DNA of 64,000 nucleotides from Sphaerisporangium corydalis (GTDB taxonomy: Bacteria > Actinomycetota > Actinomycetes > Streptosporangiales > Streptosporangiaceae): the NCBI RefSeq assembly GCF_025506355.1, contig NZ_JANZYP010000017.1, positions 1 through 64,000 on the forward strand. Direction: 5' to 3'. How positions within the stretch are numbered: position 1 is the first letter of the stretch; each line of letters begins with the position of its first letter. Positions 10,592 through 19,479 of this stretch are shown here, one piece after another. The notes beneath the pieces were generated by a model. It saw nothing but the letters and a program-made list of their open reading frames with translations. It ran no database searches and was not told the DNA's origin. The translations under genes and the position numbers were made by a program.

Positions 10592-10627
10592 CGAAAGCCC
10601 GGCTCCGCATCGCGGAACCGGGCTTCG
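10592..10627. terminator. Bidirectional hairpin terminator
   Basis: An inverted repeat with a stem of about 16 pairs and one G-T mismatch (arms around AAGCCCGGCTCCGC and GCGGAACCGGGCTT, short loop). It lies between the ends of two convergent genes, the membrane protein ending at 10515 and the SRPBCC protein ending at 10640. There is no U-run, which is common in actinobacteria. Confidence 0.75.
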
Positions 10628-10639
10628 CGCGGCCTCGGC

Positions 10640-11287
10640 TCAGAGGGCGCCGCTCTCGATCGCCGCCTTCAGCCCCGCCTGCGTCGCCTTGTGCGACGAG
10701 ACGCCGCTCTCCAGGGCGACGTCGATCAGGGAGGTGTCGGTGTCGAAGATGAGCTGCTCGGTGATCTGCGTCTTGTTGCCGCTCAGCTTCTTGAAGACGA
10801 TCTTCTGGTGGGTGAAGACGCTGGGCAGCGACCAGGTGTCGGTCTCGTAGCGCAGGCCCTTGACGTCGATCCGCTGCTGGGCGTGCGTGTAGTTGGTCAC
10901 GATCGCGCCCTCGAACGGGATGTCCTCGATCGCGGTGAAGTTGTTGTAGGTCTTGCCGCCCGCGACCCCGGTCTTGTGGGTGACGATCCGCTTCAGGAAC
11001 GAGTGCAGACCGAGGTGATTCTTGAAGTTCGAGTAGACGGGAAAGACGTGCGTGATCGGGGCGTTGATCACGATGGAGATGGTGCCCTTGGCCCGGCTCC
11101 GCCCCGATCCGGGAGCGGGGGGCGGCGGTGTCACGGTGAACTTGTAGGTGTCCAGCGCCGTCTTCCACGCGGCGGCGAGCTGGGCGTCGGTCGGCGGGGT
11201 GTCGGCATGGGCGGCCACGGGCACGGCCACCAGAACGAGGGCCGCGGCGGACGCCTGCACGGCGAGAAGTCGGAGGAGATTCTTCAC
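10640..11287 (-). CDS. Secreted SRPBCC-fold (polyketide cyclase/START-like) protein
   Basis: The GTG at 11287 has GAGG five bases upstream; longer in-frame starts would bury the signal peptide, a hydrophobic run ending near AHA-DT. The mature domain (about 60-215) has the helix-grip pattern: ISIVINAPITHVFPVYSNF at the start, the alternating strands FEGAIVTNYTHAQQRIDV, and a long C-terminal helix. Such folds bind hydrophobic ligands. Secretion is unusual for the family. The mature part begins with a Pro-rich stretch (TPPPPAPGSG), possibly a spacer from the membrane or wall. It is probably monocistronic. The ligand is unknown. Confidence 0.72.
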   Translation of the reverse strand: MKNLLRLLAVQASAAALVLVAVPVAAHADTPPTDAQLAAAWKTALDTYKFTVTPPPPAPGSGRSRAKGTISIVINAPITHVFPVYSNFKNHLGLHSFLKRIVTHKTGVAGGKTYNNFTAIEDIPFEGAIVTNYTHAQQRIDVKGLRYETDTWSLPSVFTHQKIVFKKLSGNKTQITEQLIFDTDTSLIDVALESGVSSHKATQAGLKAAIESGAL

Positions 11288-11415
11288 GTATACCTCAACG
11301 AGAGGGACAAAAGGGGACGAGTGATCTTCTATCGCATCTGACCATGATCCGTGACACTTTTGCCGCATAAGTGAAGAATTCCAGCCCGCCGGACCACCTG
11401 TGGCGCGGGCATCGT

Positions 11416-12438
11416 CTAGGCCTCCGCGAGTTCCGCGACGTAGGGGCGGCCTTCGCGCCAGGCCGCGATCTGGTCCGGCCTGCCGAAGACCTGGAGGTAC
11501 TCCTCCACCTGTCCCTTAGCCTGGTCCCACAACAGGGTGGGCTCGTGATCGGTGCCCTCGTCGCCGACGAACGGGGCGAGGGGCTCGATCACCGTGTCGA
11601 GGCTGGGGTGCCAGAAGACGCCGGTGGAGCGCCGGGTCACGGTGCCTCCGGCGACGACGCGGTGCCGTCCCGGGCGGAGCCGCCCGTTGGTCCACTTCGC
11701 CAGGATGTGGCCGGAGAACACCTGCAGGGCGCCGGGCACGATGGGCACCGGGATCCAGCCGCCGTCGGGTGCCTGACCCTGCAGCCCCGCGTAGTCGCCG
11801 CGCTGGTGCAGGACGGTCAGCGCCGAGCCGTCGGCGTGCTCCAGCAGCAGCAGCTTGTCCTCGTCCCGCTCGCTGTCGTCATGGGTCCAGGTCGGGTAGT
11901 CGTTGACGACGAAGCTCGTGTAGTACGGCCGTCCCGAGATCGGGAACGTGGAGAGCGGGACGCCGAGCACGCGGGCGTACAGTTCGAGGACCCGCTCGGC
12001 CACCCCCACCGACGCGTCGTGGTAGAGGCCGGCCACCTCCTTCAGGCCCGGTTCCTGCGGCGGCCAGACGTTCGCGTGCGCGTACAGACCCGCGTACTCC
12101 TCCGGCAGCCCGGCCGCGCGGGCGTCGTCGGCCGAGTCGAACTGGCCGATGTTGAAACGCTCCAGCTCCAGCCGGCCGAAGTCGTCGGGCCACTGCCGCC
12201 AGCCCCGGTAGGGGTGACCCGTCGGGCTGGCCAGTCCGGCCTTCTCCCGCCTGGGCAGGGCGAGGATCCGGCCGATGCGGTCATGGAAGTCGTCGATCAG
12301 CTCCTCGGGAACGCCGTGGTTGACGACCTGGATGATCCCGACCTGCTCGGCCGCCTCACGGGCGGAGGCGAGGAGCTCCTCGGGGGCGTCGGCGGACAGG
12401 GCCAGTCCCAGGTCGATGACGGGGATGCGGGCGGTCAT
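11416..12438 (-). CDS. 2-oxoglutarate/Fe(II)-dependent oxygenase, IPNS-like
   Basis: A cytosolic non-heme iron enzyme of 340 residues with the isopenicillin N synthase-like fold. The N-terminal DIOX_N part (IPVIDLGLAL, VVNHGVP at 38-44) precedes the double-stranded helix with iron ligands H201 and D203 (LEHADGSALTVL) and H259 (GRHRVV), plus R270-S-T (or R269) as the 2-oxoglutarate carboxylate clamp. It would hydroxylate, desaturate or cyclise a small substrate. Its ATG overlaps the stop of the preceding alpha/beta-hydrolase homologue (ATGA), and it is the last gene of a peptide-type ABC importer operon, which suggests it acts on the imported compound. Confidence 0.88.
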   Translation of the reverse strand: MTARIPVIDLGLALSADAPEELLASAREAAEQVGIIQVVNHGVPEELIDDFHDRIGRILALPRREKAGLASPTGHPYRGWRQWPDDFGRLELERFNIGQFDSADDARAAGLPEEYAGLYAHANVWPPQEPGLKEVAGLYHDASVGVAERVLELYARVLGVPLSTFPISGRPYYTSFVVNDYPTWTHDDSERDEDKLLLLEHADGSALTVLHQRGDYAGLQGQAPDGGWIPVPIVPGALQVFSGHILAKWTNGRLRPGRHRVVAGGTVTRRSTGVFWHPSLDTVIEPLAPFVGDEGTDHEPTLLWDQAKGQVEEYLQVFGRPDQIAAWREGRPYVAELAEA

Positions 12439-13316
12439 GCGGTACTCCTTCGGGGGTCGTCGAGCAGTTCGCGCAGTAGTCCGGCGAGTTCCTTCTCGCC
12501 CGCCGTCACGATCCGGGCGTCCGGAGCGCGCCGCCGCAGCTCCGCGACGGCCGCCTCGCTGAGGAGGCCGCCCGTCTCGGGCCTGACGAGCACGATCGGG
12601 ACCCGGCGGCCGGCGAGGGCAGTGAGCTGGTCCCACAGGGTCGCGTCGTCGAGCCGCGCCGCCGCGTCGCCCGGCAGGTGGCCCAGGTGGTGACGCCAGG
12701 TCCAGGTCCCTTCCGGACCCCTGAGGGTCTCGTACCGGACGTCGGTGACCAGGTCCTCCTCCGGCGCCCCCGGCCGGGCCGCGCGCAGCGCCTCCAGCGC
12801 CTCCTCCTGCGAGGAGTAGGGCCCGGGTTCGGGGCCGGGGGCCGGCGGTGAGCCCGGCAGGGTGTCCAGCAGGACCAGGGCGCGCACCAGCTCGGGCGAG
12901 CGTACGGTGAGCGCGATCGCGGTCAGCGCGCCGAGTCCGGCACCGGCCACGACCTTGGAATTCGGGGCGAACGAGTGGACGGCCTCGCGCACCGCGGGGG
13001 CGAGCAGGCGCGGCGAGTAGACGCCGTTGCCCCGCCAGCCCGATCGGCCGTGGCCGGGCAGGTCCAGCGCGAGCGCGGGCCGGTCCAGGAGGATCAGCAG
13101 CCGGTCGAAGGACCGGGCGCTGCGGCGCGCGTCGTGCAGCAGGACCGTCTCGGCGGGACCGGCGCCCCAGGTGACACCGCTGACGTGGCCGCCGCTGACG
13201 GTGGTCACCCACCGGCGCTGGACGAGGTGGGGGTCGGGCGCGGAGGCCCTGAGGCTCTCGGCGAGTTCGGGAAGCGGTGCGAATTCATGATCGGGTACGG
13301 CGAGTTTCGATGACAA
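12435..13316 (-). CDS. Alpha/beta-hydrolase-fold protein, catalytic triad apparently lost
   Basis: A 293-residue protein starting with TTG (13316), four bases after GGAGG; a start-codon choice that may lower expression. The fold is clear: TVLLHD strand, LALDLPGHGRSGW, VVAGAGLGALTAI elbow, LVRALVLLDTLPG. At the nucleophile elbow the usual G-x-S-x-G reads G125-A-G127-L-G129, so the serine position is glycine. The C-terminal region, where GHxxxxD is expected, reads TAGEKELAGLL with no histidine. It may be a binding or chaperone-like partner or a pseudoenzyme. It lies 38 bases downstream of the ABC ATPase gene and overlaps the oxygenase gene. Confidence 0.82.
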   Translation of the reverse strand: MSSKLAVPDHEFAPLPELAESLRASAPDPHLVQRRWVTTVSGGHVSGVTWGAGPAETVLLHDARRSARSFDRLLILLDRPALALDLPGHGRSGWRGNGVYSPRLLAPAVREAVHSFAPNSKVVAGAGLGALTAIALTVRSPELVRALVLLDTLPGSPPAPGPEPGPYSSQEEALEALRAARPGAPEEDLVTDVRYETLRGPEGTWTWRHHLGHLPGDAAARLDDATLWDQLTALAGRRVPIVLVRPETGGLLSEAAVAELRRRAPDARIVTAGEKELAGLLRELLDDPRRSTA

Positions 13317-13353
13317 GGTGCCTCCAGGAGAGGGTCGGCCGGTGGTGGCGTCG

Positions 13354-15525
13354 CTATGCCGGGGAGTCCTCCTTCTGTTTCGCCGGGTCCGGGGCGGCGC
13401 CGGTCGCCGCCCCGGGGGTGCCCCGGGGGAGGTCGCCGGTGCCGAGATGGCAGCGGATCGTGTGGCCGCTCCCCTCGGTCCGCACCGGCGGGTCCTCGGT
13501 GTCGCACAGCCCGTCGATCCGCTGCGGGCAGCGGGCCGCGAACCGGCAGCCGGTCGCGCCGGAACGTCCCGGCGGGACCGTGCCGGGGTCCCCGCCGGGT
13601 TCGCCCAGGCGGGCGAGGGACGCGGCGACGAGCGAGGCGGTGTAGGGGTGGTGGGGGCCGTGGAGCACCTGACCGGCGGGCCCCTCCTCCACGATCTGTC
13701 CCCGGTACATGACCGCCACGCGGTCGGCCAGGTACCCCACGACCGCGAGGTCGTGCGAGATGAACAGATAGGACGTCCCGGACGTCCGCTGCCGGTCGGC
13801 CAGCAGCCGAAGGACGCCCGCCTGCACGCTCACGTCCAGGGCCGAGACCGGTTCGTCGCACACCACGAGGCCGGGGTCGCCGGCGAAGGCGCGGGCGATG
13901 GCGACCCGCTGCTTCTGGCCGCCGGAGAGGCGCCCGGGGCGGGAGTCCAGCAGGTGGGCCGCAAGGCCGGCGCGGGCGCCCAGCTCCTGCGGGCTCGACG
14001 AGCCGCGCAGGCTGCGCAGCGCCCTGGCCAGGATCGCGCGCACCGTGTGGCTCGGGTTCAGTGACGCGTCGGGGCTCTGGAAGACCATCTGGACGCGCCG
14101 CCTGGCCCGCGCGTCACGCCGTCCCACGCCGGCCGGCAGCACCTGCCCGTCCAGCCGGATCGTCCCGGGCCCCCGGGTGCCGAGCCCGGTGACGGCGCGC
14201 GCCAGCGTGGTCTTGCCGCTGCCGGACTCGCCGACCAGGCCAAGCACCTCGCCGTGCCCGATGGTCAGGTCGACGTCGTCCACGACGGTCGTCCTGCCGT
14301 ATCTCCTGGTCAGGCCGCGCACCTCGAGCAACGGCCCGCCGGGGACGGCCTCGCCCGGCGGAGTGCCGGCCTCCGCCAGGGAAGGCGCCGCGACGTCCAC
14401 CGGAGTGCCGGCCTCCGCCAGGGAAGGCGCCGCGACGTCCACCGGAGTGCCGGGCCCCGTCCGGGAGGGCGCCGCGACGTCCACCGGGACCGGCCGGTCC
14501 GGCAGCCGGTCGACGTGATGGCAGCGGACCTCGTGCTCCGCCCCGGCCGCTTCGGGCAGGGGCGCGCTTTCGGCGCAGAGGTCGTCGGCGAAGGCGCAGC
14601 GGGGAGCGAACGGGCATCCGGTGACCTGCTCGCCGGGGACGGGAGGATGCCCGGGGATGGCGGTGAGCGCGCGGGCGTGCCGGGATTCGCCGAGCCGGGG
14701 GACCGCGGCGAGCAGCGCCGCGGTGTAGGGGTGCCGAGGCCGGGTCAGCACGTCCCGCGCCGGGCCCTCCTCCGCCATGCGCCCCGCGTACAGCACGCCC
14801 ACCCGGTCGCACAGGCGGCCGACCAGGCCCAGGTCGTGGCTGATCAGCACGACGGCGGCGCCGATCTCCGAGCGCAGCCCCCAGATGAGGTCAAGGATCT
14901 CGCGTTCGACCGTCGCGTCCAGGCCCGTGGTCGGCTCGTCGAGGACGAGCAGGCGGGGCCGGGCCGTGAGGGCGGCGGCGATGACGACACGCTGCTGCTG
15001 GCCGCCGGAGAGCTGGTGGGGGTAGCGACGCGCGATCGACACCGGGTCGGGCAGCCGCACGCGGGCCAGGAGCCTCGGCACCTCCGCGCGCGCGGCGGCA
15101 CGGCTCAGCCCCCGCAGCCGGAAGATCTCCGCCAGTTGCGCGCCGACGCGCATCGTCGGATCCAGCGAGCCGCCGGCGTCCTGGTGGACGACGGCCAGGG
15201 ACGCGGCCCGCCACGACCTGAGGTCGGCGGGCGCGAGGTCGAGCACCTCGACGCCGTCGACCCGGACCCGCCCGCCGGTGACGGCACCGTTCCGGGGCAG
15301 GTGGCGGCCGAGTGCCCGGCTCAGCGTCGTCTTGCCGCATCCGGACTCGCCCACGATGCCGTAGGTCTCGCCCGGCGCGACGTGGAACGACACCCCGTCC
15401 ACCGCCGTGGCCGCGCCGCGTCCTGTCCGGTAGGCGACCGAGAGCCCTTCGACGCTCAGGCCCGCCGTACCTCCGTTCCCGGCGGCCGGCCCTTCGACGC
15501 CGCCCCCGTTCCCCGCGGTCGTCAT
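13354..15525 (-). CDS. Fused double ATPase of a peptide-class ABC importer (DppD-DppF)
   Basis: A 723-residue cytosolic energiser with two complete nucleotide-binding domains. The first (about 20-300) has GESGCGKTTL, LSGGQQQRV and LLVLDEP; the second (about 390-680) has GESGSGKTTL, LSGGQKQRV and LVVCDEP. Each is followed by the Cys-rich oligopeptide-transporter tail (CPFAPRCAFADDLC and CRFAARCPQRIDGLC), which in some relatives binds a 4Fe-4S cluster. The domains are joined by a linker with 14-residue repeats (VDVAAPSLAEAGTP). Its ATG overlaps the stop of the DppC-type permease gene. A single-chain ABC dimer is established for several actinobacterial peptide importers. Confidence 0.93.
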   Translation of the reverse strand: MTTAGNGGGVEGPAAGNGGTAGLSVEGLSVAYRTGRGAATAVDGVSFHVAPGETYGIVGESGCGKTTLSRALGRHLPRNGAVTGGRVRVDGVEVLDLAPADLRSWRAASLAVVHQDAGGSLDPTMRVGAQLAEIFRLRGLSRAAARAEVPRLLARVRLPDPVSIARRYPHQLSGGQQQRVVIAAALTARPRLLVLDEPTTGLDATVEREILDLIWGLRSEIGAAVVLISHDLGLVGRLCDRVGVLYAGRMAEEGPARDVLTRPRHPYTAALLAAVPRLGESRHARALTAIPGHPPVPGEQVTGCPFAPRCAFADDLCAESAPLPEAAGAEHEVRCHHVDRLPDRPVPVDVAAPSRTGPGTPVDVAAPSLAEAGTPVDVAAPSLAEAGTPPGEAVPGGPLLEVRGLTRRYGRTTVVDDVDLTIGHGEVLGLVGESGSGKTTLARAVTGLGTRGPGTIRLDGQVLPAGVGRRDARARRRVQMVFQSPDASLNPSHTVRAILARALRSLRGSSSPQELGARAGLAAHLLDSRPGRLSGGQKQRVAIARAFAGDPGLVVCDEPVSALDVSVQAGVLRLLADRQRTSGTSYLFISHDLAVVGYLADRVAVMYRGQIVEEGPAGQVLHGPHHPYTASLVAASLARLGEPGGDPGTVPPGRSGATGCRFAARCPQRIDGLCDTEDPPVRTEGSGHTIRCHLGTGDLPRGTPGAATGAAPDPAKQKEDSPA
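14359..14484. repeat. 42-bp tandem repeat in the ABC ATPase linker
   Basis: 14359-14400 and 14401-14442 are identical 42-base units. 14443-14484 is a third, diverged copy. The unit is a multiple of three, so it adds 14 linker residues per copy without a frameshift. Copy number is likely to vary between strains. Confidence 0.92.
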
Positions 15526-16364
15526 GAGGCCTCCCAGCGACCGCGGAGCGAGTCGGCGGCCAGCGCGACGCCCACGACTAGCGAGGCGATGGCCAGCGCG
15601 GGCGCGAGCACGGTCCAGGGGGCGAGCTGCAGCCAGAGCCGGTTGTCCGAGACCGAGGCCCCCCAGTCGGGCGAGCCCGGCGGCTGGCCGAGGCCGAGGA
15701 ACGACAGCGTGGCCGCCGCGAAGATGGCGTCGCCGAACCGTGAGGTCGCCTCGACGAGGACCGTCGTGACGACATTGGGGAAGATCTCCCGGACCATCAG
15801 CGACCAGGACGGCTCGCCGCGCAGCCGGGCCGCCTCGACGTAGGACCTCTCCCGCTCGACGAGCGTCGCCGCCCGGACGCTGCGGGCCACGATGGGCACG
15901 AAGGACCCCGCGATGACCAGCACCAGGACGGTCACCGAACGGCCCGCGAGCGCCACGAAGAGCACCGCCGCGATGATCGCCGGGAAGACCACGAGCGCGT
16001 CGAGCACCCGCATGACGATCTCGTCGGCGAGGCCGCCGCGACTTCCCGCGACCAGGCCCACCAGGGTCCCGGCGACCACGGCGAGCGCGGTCGCGGGCGG
16101 GGCGACCAGCAGCACGGGACGGGCCCCCGCGAGCATCCGCGAGAAGGTGTCCCGGCCGAACTGGTCGGTGCCCAGCCAGTGGCCCGCGCCGGGCGCCGCG
16201 AAACGGTGCAGGGGGTCCTGGAGTTCGGGGTCGTAGGGCGCCAGGTGCGGCCAGAACAGGGCCACGACCACCCAGGCGGCCACGATCGCGGTGCCGGCGG
16301 CGAGGGCGACGGGGACGCGCGGCCGCGTGGCACGACGCGGCGCGAGGACGGTGGCCGCGCTCAC
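15522..16364 (-). CDS. ABC transporter permease, DppC/OppC type
   Basis: Inner-membrane half of a peptide-class importer, 280 residues with about six membrane segments. The N-terminal OppC part (one helix, then YDPELQDPLHRF and GTDQFGRDTFSR) is followed by the BPD_transp_1 domain with the EAA loop EAARLRGEPSWSLMVREIFPN and the signature TLSFLGLGQPPGSPDWG. The GTG start (16364) overlaps the DppB stop (GTGA), and the gene's own stop overlaps the ATPase start (ATGA), pointing to tight co-translation within the operon. Confidence 0.92.
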   Translation of the reverse strand: MSAATVLAPRRATRPRVPVALAAGTAIVAAWVVVALFWPHLAPYDPELQDPLHRFAAPGAGHWLGTDQFGRDTFSRMLAGARPVLLVAPPATALAVVAGTLVGLVAGSRGGLADEIVMRVLDALVVFPAIIAAVLFVALAGRSVTVLVLVIAGSFVPIVARSVRAATLVERERSYVEAARLRGEPSWSLMVREIFPNVVTTVLVEATSRFGDAIFAAATLSFLGLGQPPGSPDWGASVSDNRLWLQLAPWTVLAPALAIASLVVGVALAADSLRGRWEAS

Positions 16365-17317
16365 GAGGCGCCCGCCCCGAGACGGACCCGCGGATCCAGG
16401 AGCCGGTAGGCCAGGTCGGCGGCCAGGACGATCAGCATGTACAGCACGCCGAGCACCATCGCCGTGGCCTGCAGGGTGGGCAGGTCCTTCTCGACCGCCG
16501 ACCGCAGCAGCAGGGCGCCGACGCCGGGGTAGTTGTACAGCAGCTCGACGGCGACCAGGCCGCCCAGCAGGAACTGCAGCTGCACCCCGAGCGCGCTGGT
16601 GGCGGGGATCGTGGAGTTGCGCAGCACGTGCCGGCGGACGACCTGGCCCCGGGTGAAGCCGCGCAGTTCGATGGCCTGGGCGTACGGGCTCTCCACGGCG
16701 TTCACCGTGCTCGCCCGGACGTGCCGGGCGACGTAGCCCGTGCACAGCAGGACCAGGGAGAGCGCGGGGAGCAGCAGGTGCCCGAGCCGGGTGAGCGGGG
16801 ACGCGCCGTCCGGGGCCTGCGCGGAGGCGGGGAACCAGCGCAGCCGCACCGCGAACACGACCAGCAGGATCACCCCCGTCACGAACTCGGGGATGGCGCC
16901 CAGGGTCAGGCCGGCGACGCTGATGATCCGGTCGGCGGGCCGGTCGTGGTTGACGCCGGCCACCAGCCCGAGCGTCAGCGCGACCGGCACCAGCAGCGCG
17001 AACGCCAGCGCCCCGAGGATCAGAGAGTCCCCGAGCCGCGTGAGCACGAGGTCGCGGACCGGCACGCGCAGCAGGGTGGAGTCGCCCCACTGGCCGGTGA
17101 CGAAGCCCCGCAGCCAGCCGAAGTAGCGGGTCATGATCGGGCGGTCCAGCCCGAGTTCGGCCCGCAGCCGGGCCACCGCGGCGTCGCCGGCCTCGCGGCC
17201 GAGGATCGTCCGGGCGACGTCGCCGGGGATGAGTTCCGTCGCCGTGAAGATGAGCACGGACACGGCGAGCAGGGTGAGCGGGATCGCCGCCAGGCGCCGG
17301 AGCAGGAATCGTCTCAT
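16361..17317 (-). CDS. ABC transporter permease, DppB/OppB type
   Basis: Partner permease of 318 residues with six membrane segments. The N-terminal motif MRRFLLRRLAAIPLTLLAVS and IPGD are typical of OppB. The EAA loop reads ALRG-like ELRGFTRGQVVRRHVLRN, and the C-terminal half has ELLYNYPGVGALL. The start lies seven bases after the stop of the substrate-binding protein gene, in the order SBP-B-C-ATPase that is usual for family 5 importers. Confidence 0.93.
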   Translation of the reverse strand: MRRFLLRRLAAIPLTLLAVSVLIFTATELIPGDVARTILGREAGDAAVARLRAELGLDRPIMTRYFGWLRGFVTGQWGDSTLLRVPVRDLVLTRLGDSLILGALAFALLVPVALTLGLVAGVNHDRPADRIISVAGLTLGAIPEFVTGVILLVVFAVRLRWFPASAQAPDGASPLTRLGHLLLPALSLVLLCTGYVARHVRASTVNAVESPYAQAIELRGFTRGQVVRRHVLRNSTIPATSALGVQLQFLLGGLVAVELLYNYPGVGALLLRSAVEKDLPTLQATAMVLGVLYMLIVLAADLAYRLLDPRVRLGAGAS

Positions 17318-17323
17318 GCCGGC

Positions 17324-18958
17324 CTACAGCTGGGAGACCGAGGTGAAGTCGACATAACTGGCCGGATGCGCCGCGATTCCGGTGAAGCGCCTGCCGTTGT
17401 AGGCCCGGACCGTGCCGCTCCAGACCGTGATGATCACGGGGGCGTCCTCGTTGAGCGCCTTGGCGATGATCTCGGCCTGCGCCTTGCGCTCGGCGTCGCC
17501 GGTGGCCGCGTCGTACGCCTTCGCCGCCGCGTCCAGGGCGGGGTTGGCGTACTTGGAGCCGTTCCACACGCCGCCGCTCTTGACCATGGGGATGATGAAC
17601 TGGCTGGGCACCGCGCGACCGGCCCAGCCCACGAGGTTGGCGTCGGTGAACAGCCACGGCGTGTCCTTGGCCTGGTCGCCCCCGTAGAATTCCGCGGACG
17701 TGCGCTGGTCGAGAACGACCTCGATGCCGACCTGTTTGAGCTGGTTCTGGATGGTCAGGGCGTAGTCCTTGCTGGGCGGGTCGTAGGTCAGGGTGAACGA
17801 CAGCTTCCGCCCGCCGAGCAGCGCCGCGACCTTCGCCGGGTCCTTCGCCCGCTGGGCGATGTCCTTCGGGGCGGCGGGGAACAGCGAGGCGAGCAGGTGG
17901 TCGTTGCCCAGGGCCCCGACGCCGTCGTAGACGGTGGCGTTCACCCCGGGCCGGTCCAGGGCGTACGCGATCGCCTGCCGCACCTGTCCGTCGTCGAAGG
18001 GCGGCTTGTCGACGCGCAGGGTGAAGGCGGTGAGCCCGGTGCCGGCCACCTGGTCGACGGTGATGTCGGCGAGGCCTTTGAGCGGGCCCGTCAGGGAGGC
18101 CCGGCTGAGGATCTGGACGTCGATCTCGCCGCTCTGCAGCGCCAGCAGATCCGCCTGGTCGTCGGCGTAGAACTTGATCTCCACGCCGTCGAGGTAGGGC
18201 CTGCCCGGTTCCCAGTACTTCGGATTGCGCGTGAACGTGGCCCCCGCGGACGGGTCGTAGGACTCCAGCAGGAACGGGCCGGTGCCGATCGGCTTCTCGG
18301 TGAAGCCGCCCTTGTAGTCCTTCTTGAGGATCAGCGTGTTGTAGTTGCCGGCCGAGACCAGGTACGGGAAGTCGGAGAAGGCGCGTTCCAGCGTGAACAC
18401 GACCGTCGTGGCGTCCCGCACGCTGACGCCCCCCTTGGCGAGGACGGTGTCGAACGCCGAGAGCGCGGCGGACTTGCCGTCCGGGTCGAGGAGCCGGTCG
18501 AAGGAGGCCTTGACCGTCTCGGCGTCCAAGGGAGTGCCGTCGGAGAAGGTCACGCCCTGCCGTAGCGTGAAGGCCCACTTCTTGCCGCCTTCCTCGGCGG
18601 CCCACTTCTCGGCCAGGCGCGGCACCAGCTTGAAATCCCTGTCGAGCCAGATCAGGTAGTCCGCCACGAGCTGGACGATGGCGATCGCGGAACCGTCGTA
18701 CATCGTGAGCGGGTCCACGGCGGTCGGCGGCGGGGGAGAACCGGCGCGCAGGGTCCCGCCGCGCTTGGGCGCCGTGGGAGTGGCGGCCACGGGGGCCTGT
18801 ACGGTCCCGCTCGTGCCGCCTTCCCCCGCGCAGGCGGCCAGCAGGCCGGCCAGCGCGGCACCGCCCGCTCCGCCGAGGAACAGGCGCCGGGACAGCTCGC
18901 CGCCGAGACGACCCGAGGGGGAGAGGGCGAAGGTGGTCCGCTCGGAGGGTGCCGGCAT
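17324..18958 (-). CDS. Substrate-binding lipoprotein of a peptide-class ABC importer (SBP family 5)
   Basis: Extracytoplasmic receptor of 544 residues and first gene of the six-gene operon. The ATG has AGGAG eight bases upstream. The N-terminus carries a Tat-like motif (SRRLFLGG) and a lipobox LAAC, so it is likely an exported lipoprotein. The mature part shows SBP_bac_5 features: KRGGTLRAGSPPPPTAVDP, LAEKWAAEEGGKKWAFTLR with GVTFSDGTPLDAETVKASFDR, IGTGPFLLESY and VRQAIAYALDR. The ligand may be a peptide, opine or other small molecule; the oxygenase in the operon hints at a non-peptide ligand (inference). Confidence 0.92.
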   Translation of the reverse strand: MPAPSERTTFALSPSGRLGGELSRRLFLGGAGGAALAGLLAACAGEGGTSGTVQAPVAATPTAPKRGGTLRAGSPPPPTAVDPLTMYDGSAIAIVQLVADYLIWLDRDFKLVPRLAEKWAAEEGGKKWAFTLRQGVTFSDGTPLDAETVKASFDRLLDPDGKSAALSAFDTVLAKGGVSVRDATTVVFTLERAFSDFPYLVSAGNYNTLILKKDYKGGFTEKPIGTGPFLLESYDPSAGATFTRNPKYWEPGRPYLDGVEIKFYADDQADLLALQSGEIDVQILSRASLTGPLKGLADITVDQVAGTGLTAFTLRVDKPPFDDGQVRQAIAYALDRPGVNATVYDGVGALGNDHLLASLFPAAPKDIAQRAKDPAKVAALLGGRKLSFTLTYDPPSKDYALTIQNQLKQVGIEVVLDQRTSAEFYGGDQAKDTPWLFTDANLVGWAGRAVPSQFIIPMVKSGGVWNGSKYANPALDAAAKAYDAATGDAERKAQAEIIAKALNEDAPVIITVWSGTVRAYNGRRFTGIAAHPASYVDFTSVSQL

Positions 18959-19025
18959 CGGGGGATCTCCTCGTGTTCACGGGTGAGGAATCGTGCAACC
19001 CGGCCACATCGGAGCGACCGTATTC

Positions 19026-19057
19026 ATACTATTCAGGTAGGGATAATAGGTTGTCAA
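19026..19057 (-). promoter_or_regulatory. Candidate promoter of the ABC importer-oxygenase operon
   Basis: On the minus strand a perfect TTGACA (19057-19052) precedes TAGTAT (19031-19026) by 20 bases; other -10 registers within the A/T-rich ATTCATACTATTCA stretch give 17 to 19. The whole 19020-19057 segment is strikingly A/T-rich for this genome. The leader to the SBP gene would be about 60 nt. No gene is evident in 19058-19479. Confidence 0.45.
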
Positions 19058-19479
19058 CACGCGCGAGGGCCTGATCCCGGCGGCGCGGTCCGAGCGGGCC
19101 GGGGATGGGCGGCCCGTGTTCGGGGTGCGATCTGGAAAAGAATGCCCATCACCCGGACCCAGGTGAATCGGTGGAGAATGGACCGGAAAGAATATCGCCC
19201 CGCGCGGCAAGGACATTGATTTCCCCGCCGGCCCGAAATCCCGATCGCGCCCACGATGACATGTCCTCGCAGGTCAGAAACCCGTTGAATGCGTCAGAGC
19301 GGCACGTCACAAAGTCGTAAGGGTCGATGAATGCCGTTCCGCTGTAGCGTCGGGACCGTGATCGATCATCTCTCCCCGAATCGCCCGCCGGAATCACCCG
19401 CGGCGACCGGCCGGCCCCGCGGCGGCCATTGTTCTCACGGCCGTCCGGCCACCGGCGACGGCGAGCGCGGGGACGCCGC

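Noticed and set aside
13354-15525. Two separate ATPase genes
   Set aside because: No stop, frameshift or internal ribosome site between the halves; the tandem-repeat linker stays in frame.
15522-19007. Very long open frame on the minus strand (over 1100 codons)
   Set aside because: Only its 3' part (15522-16364) codes for the DppC permease. The rest is the out-of-frame, Arg/Gly-rich shadow of the substrate-binding protein and DppB genes.
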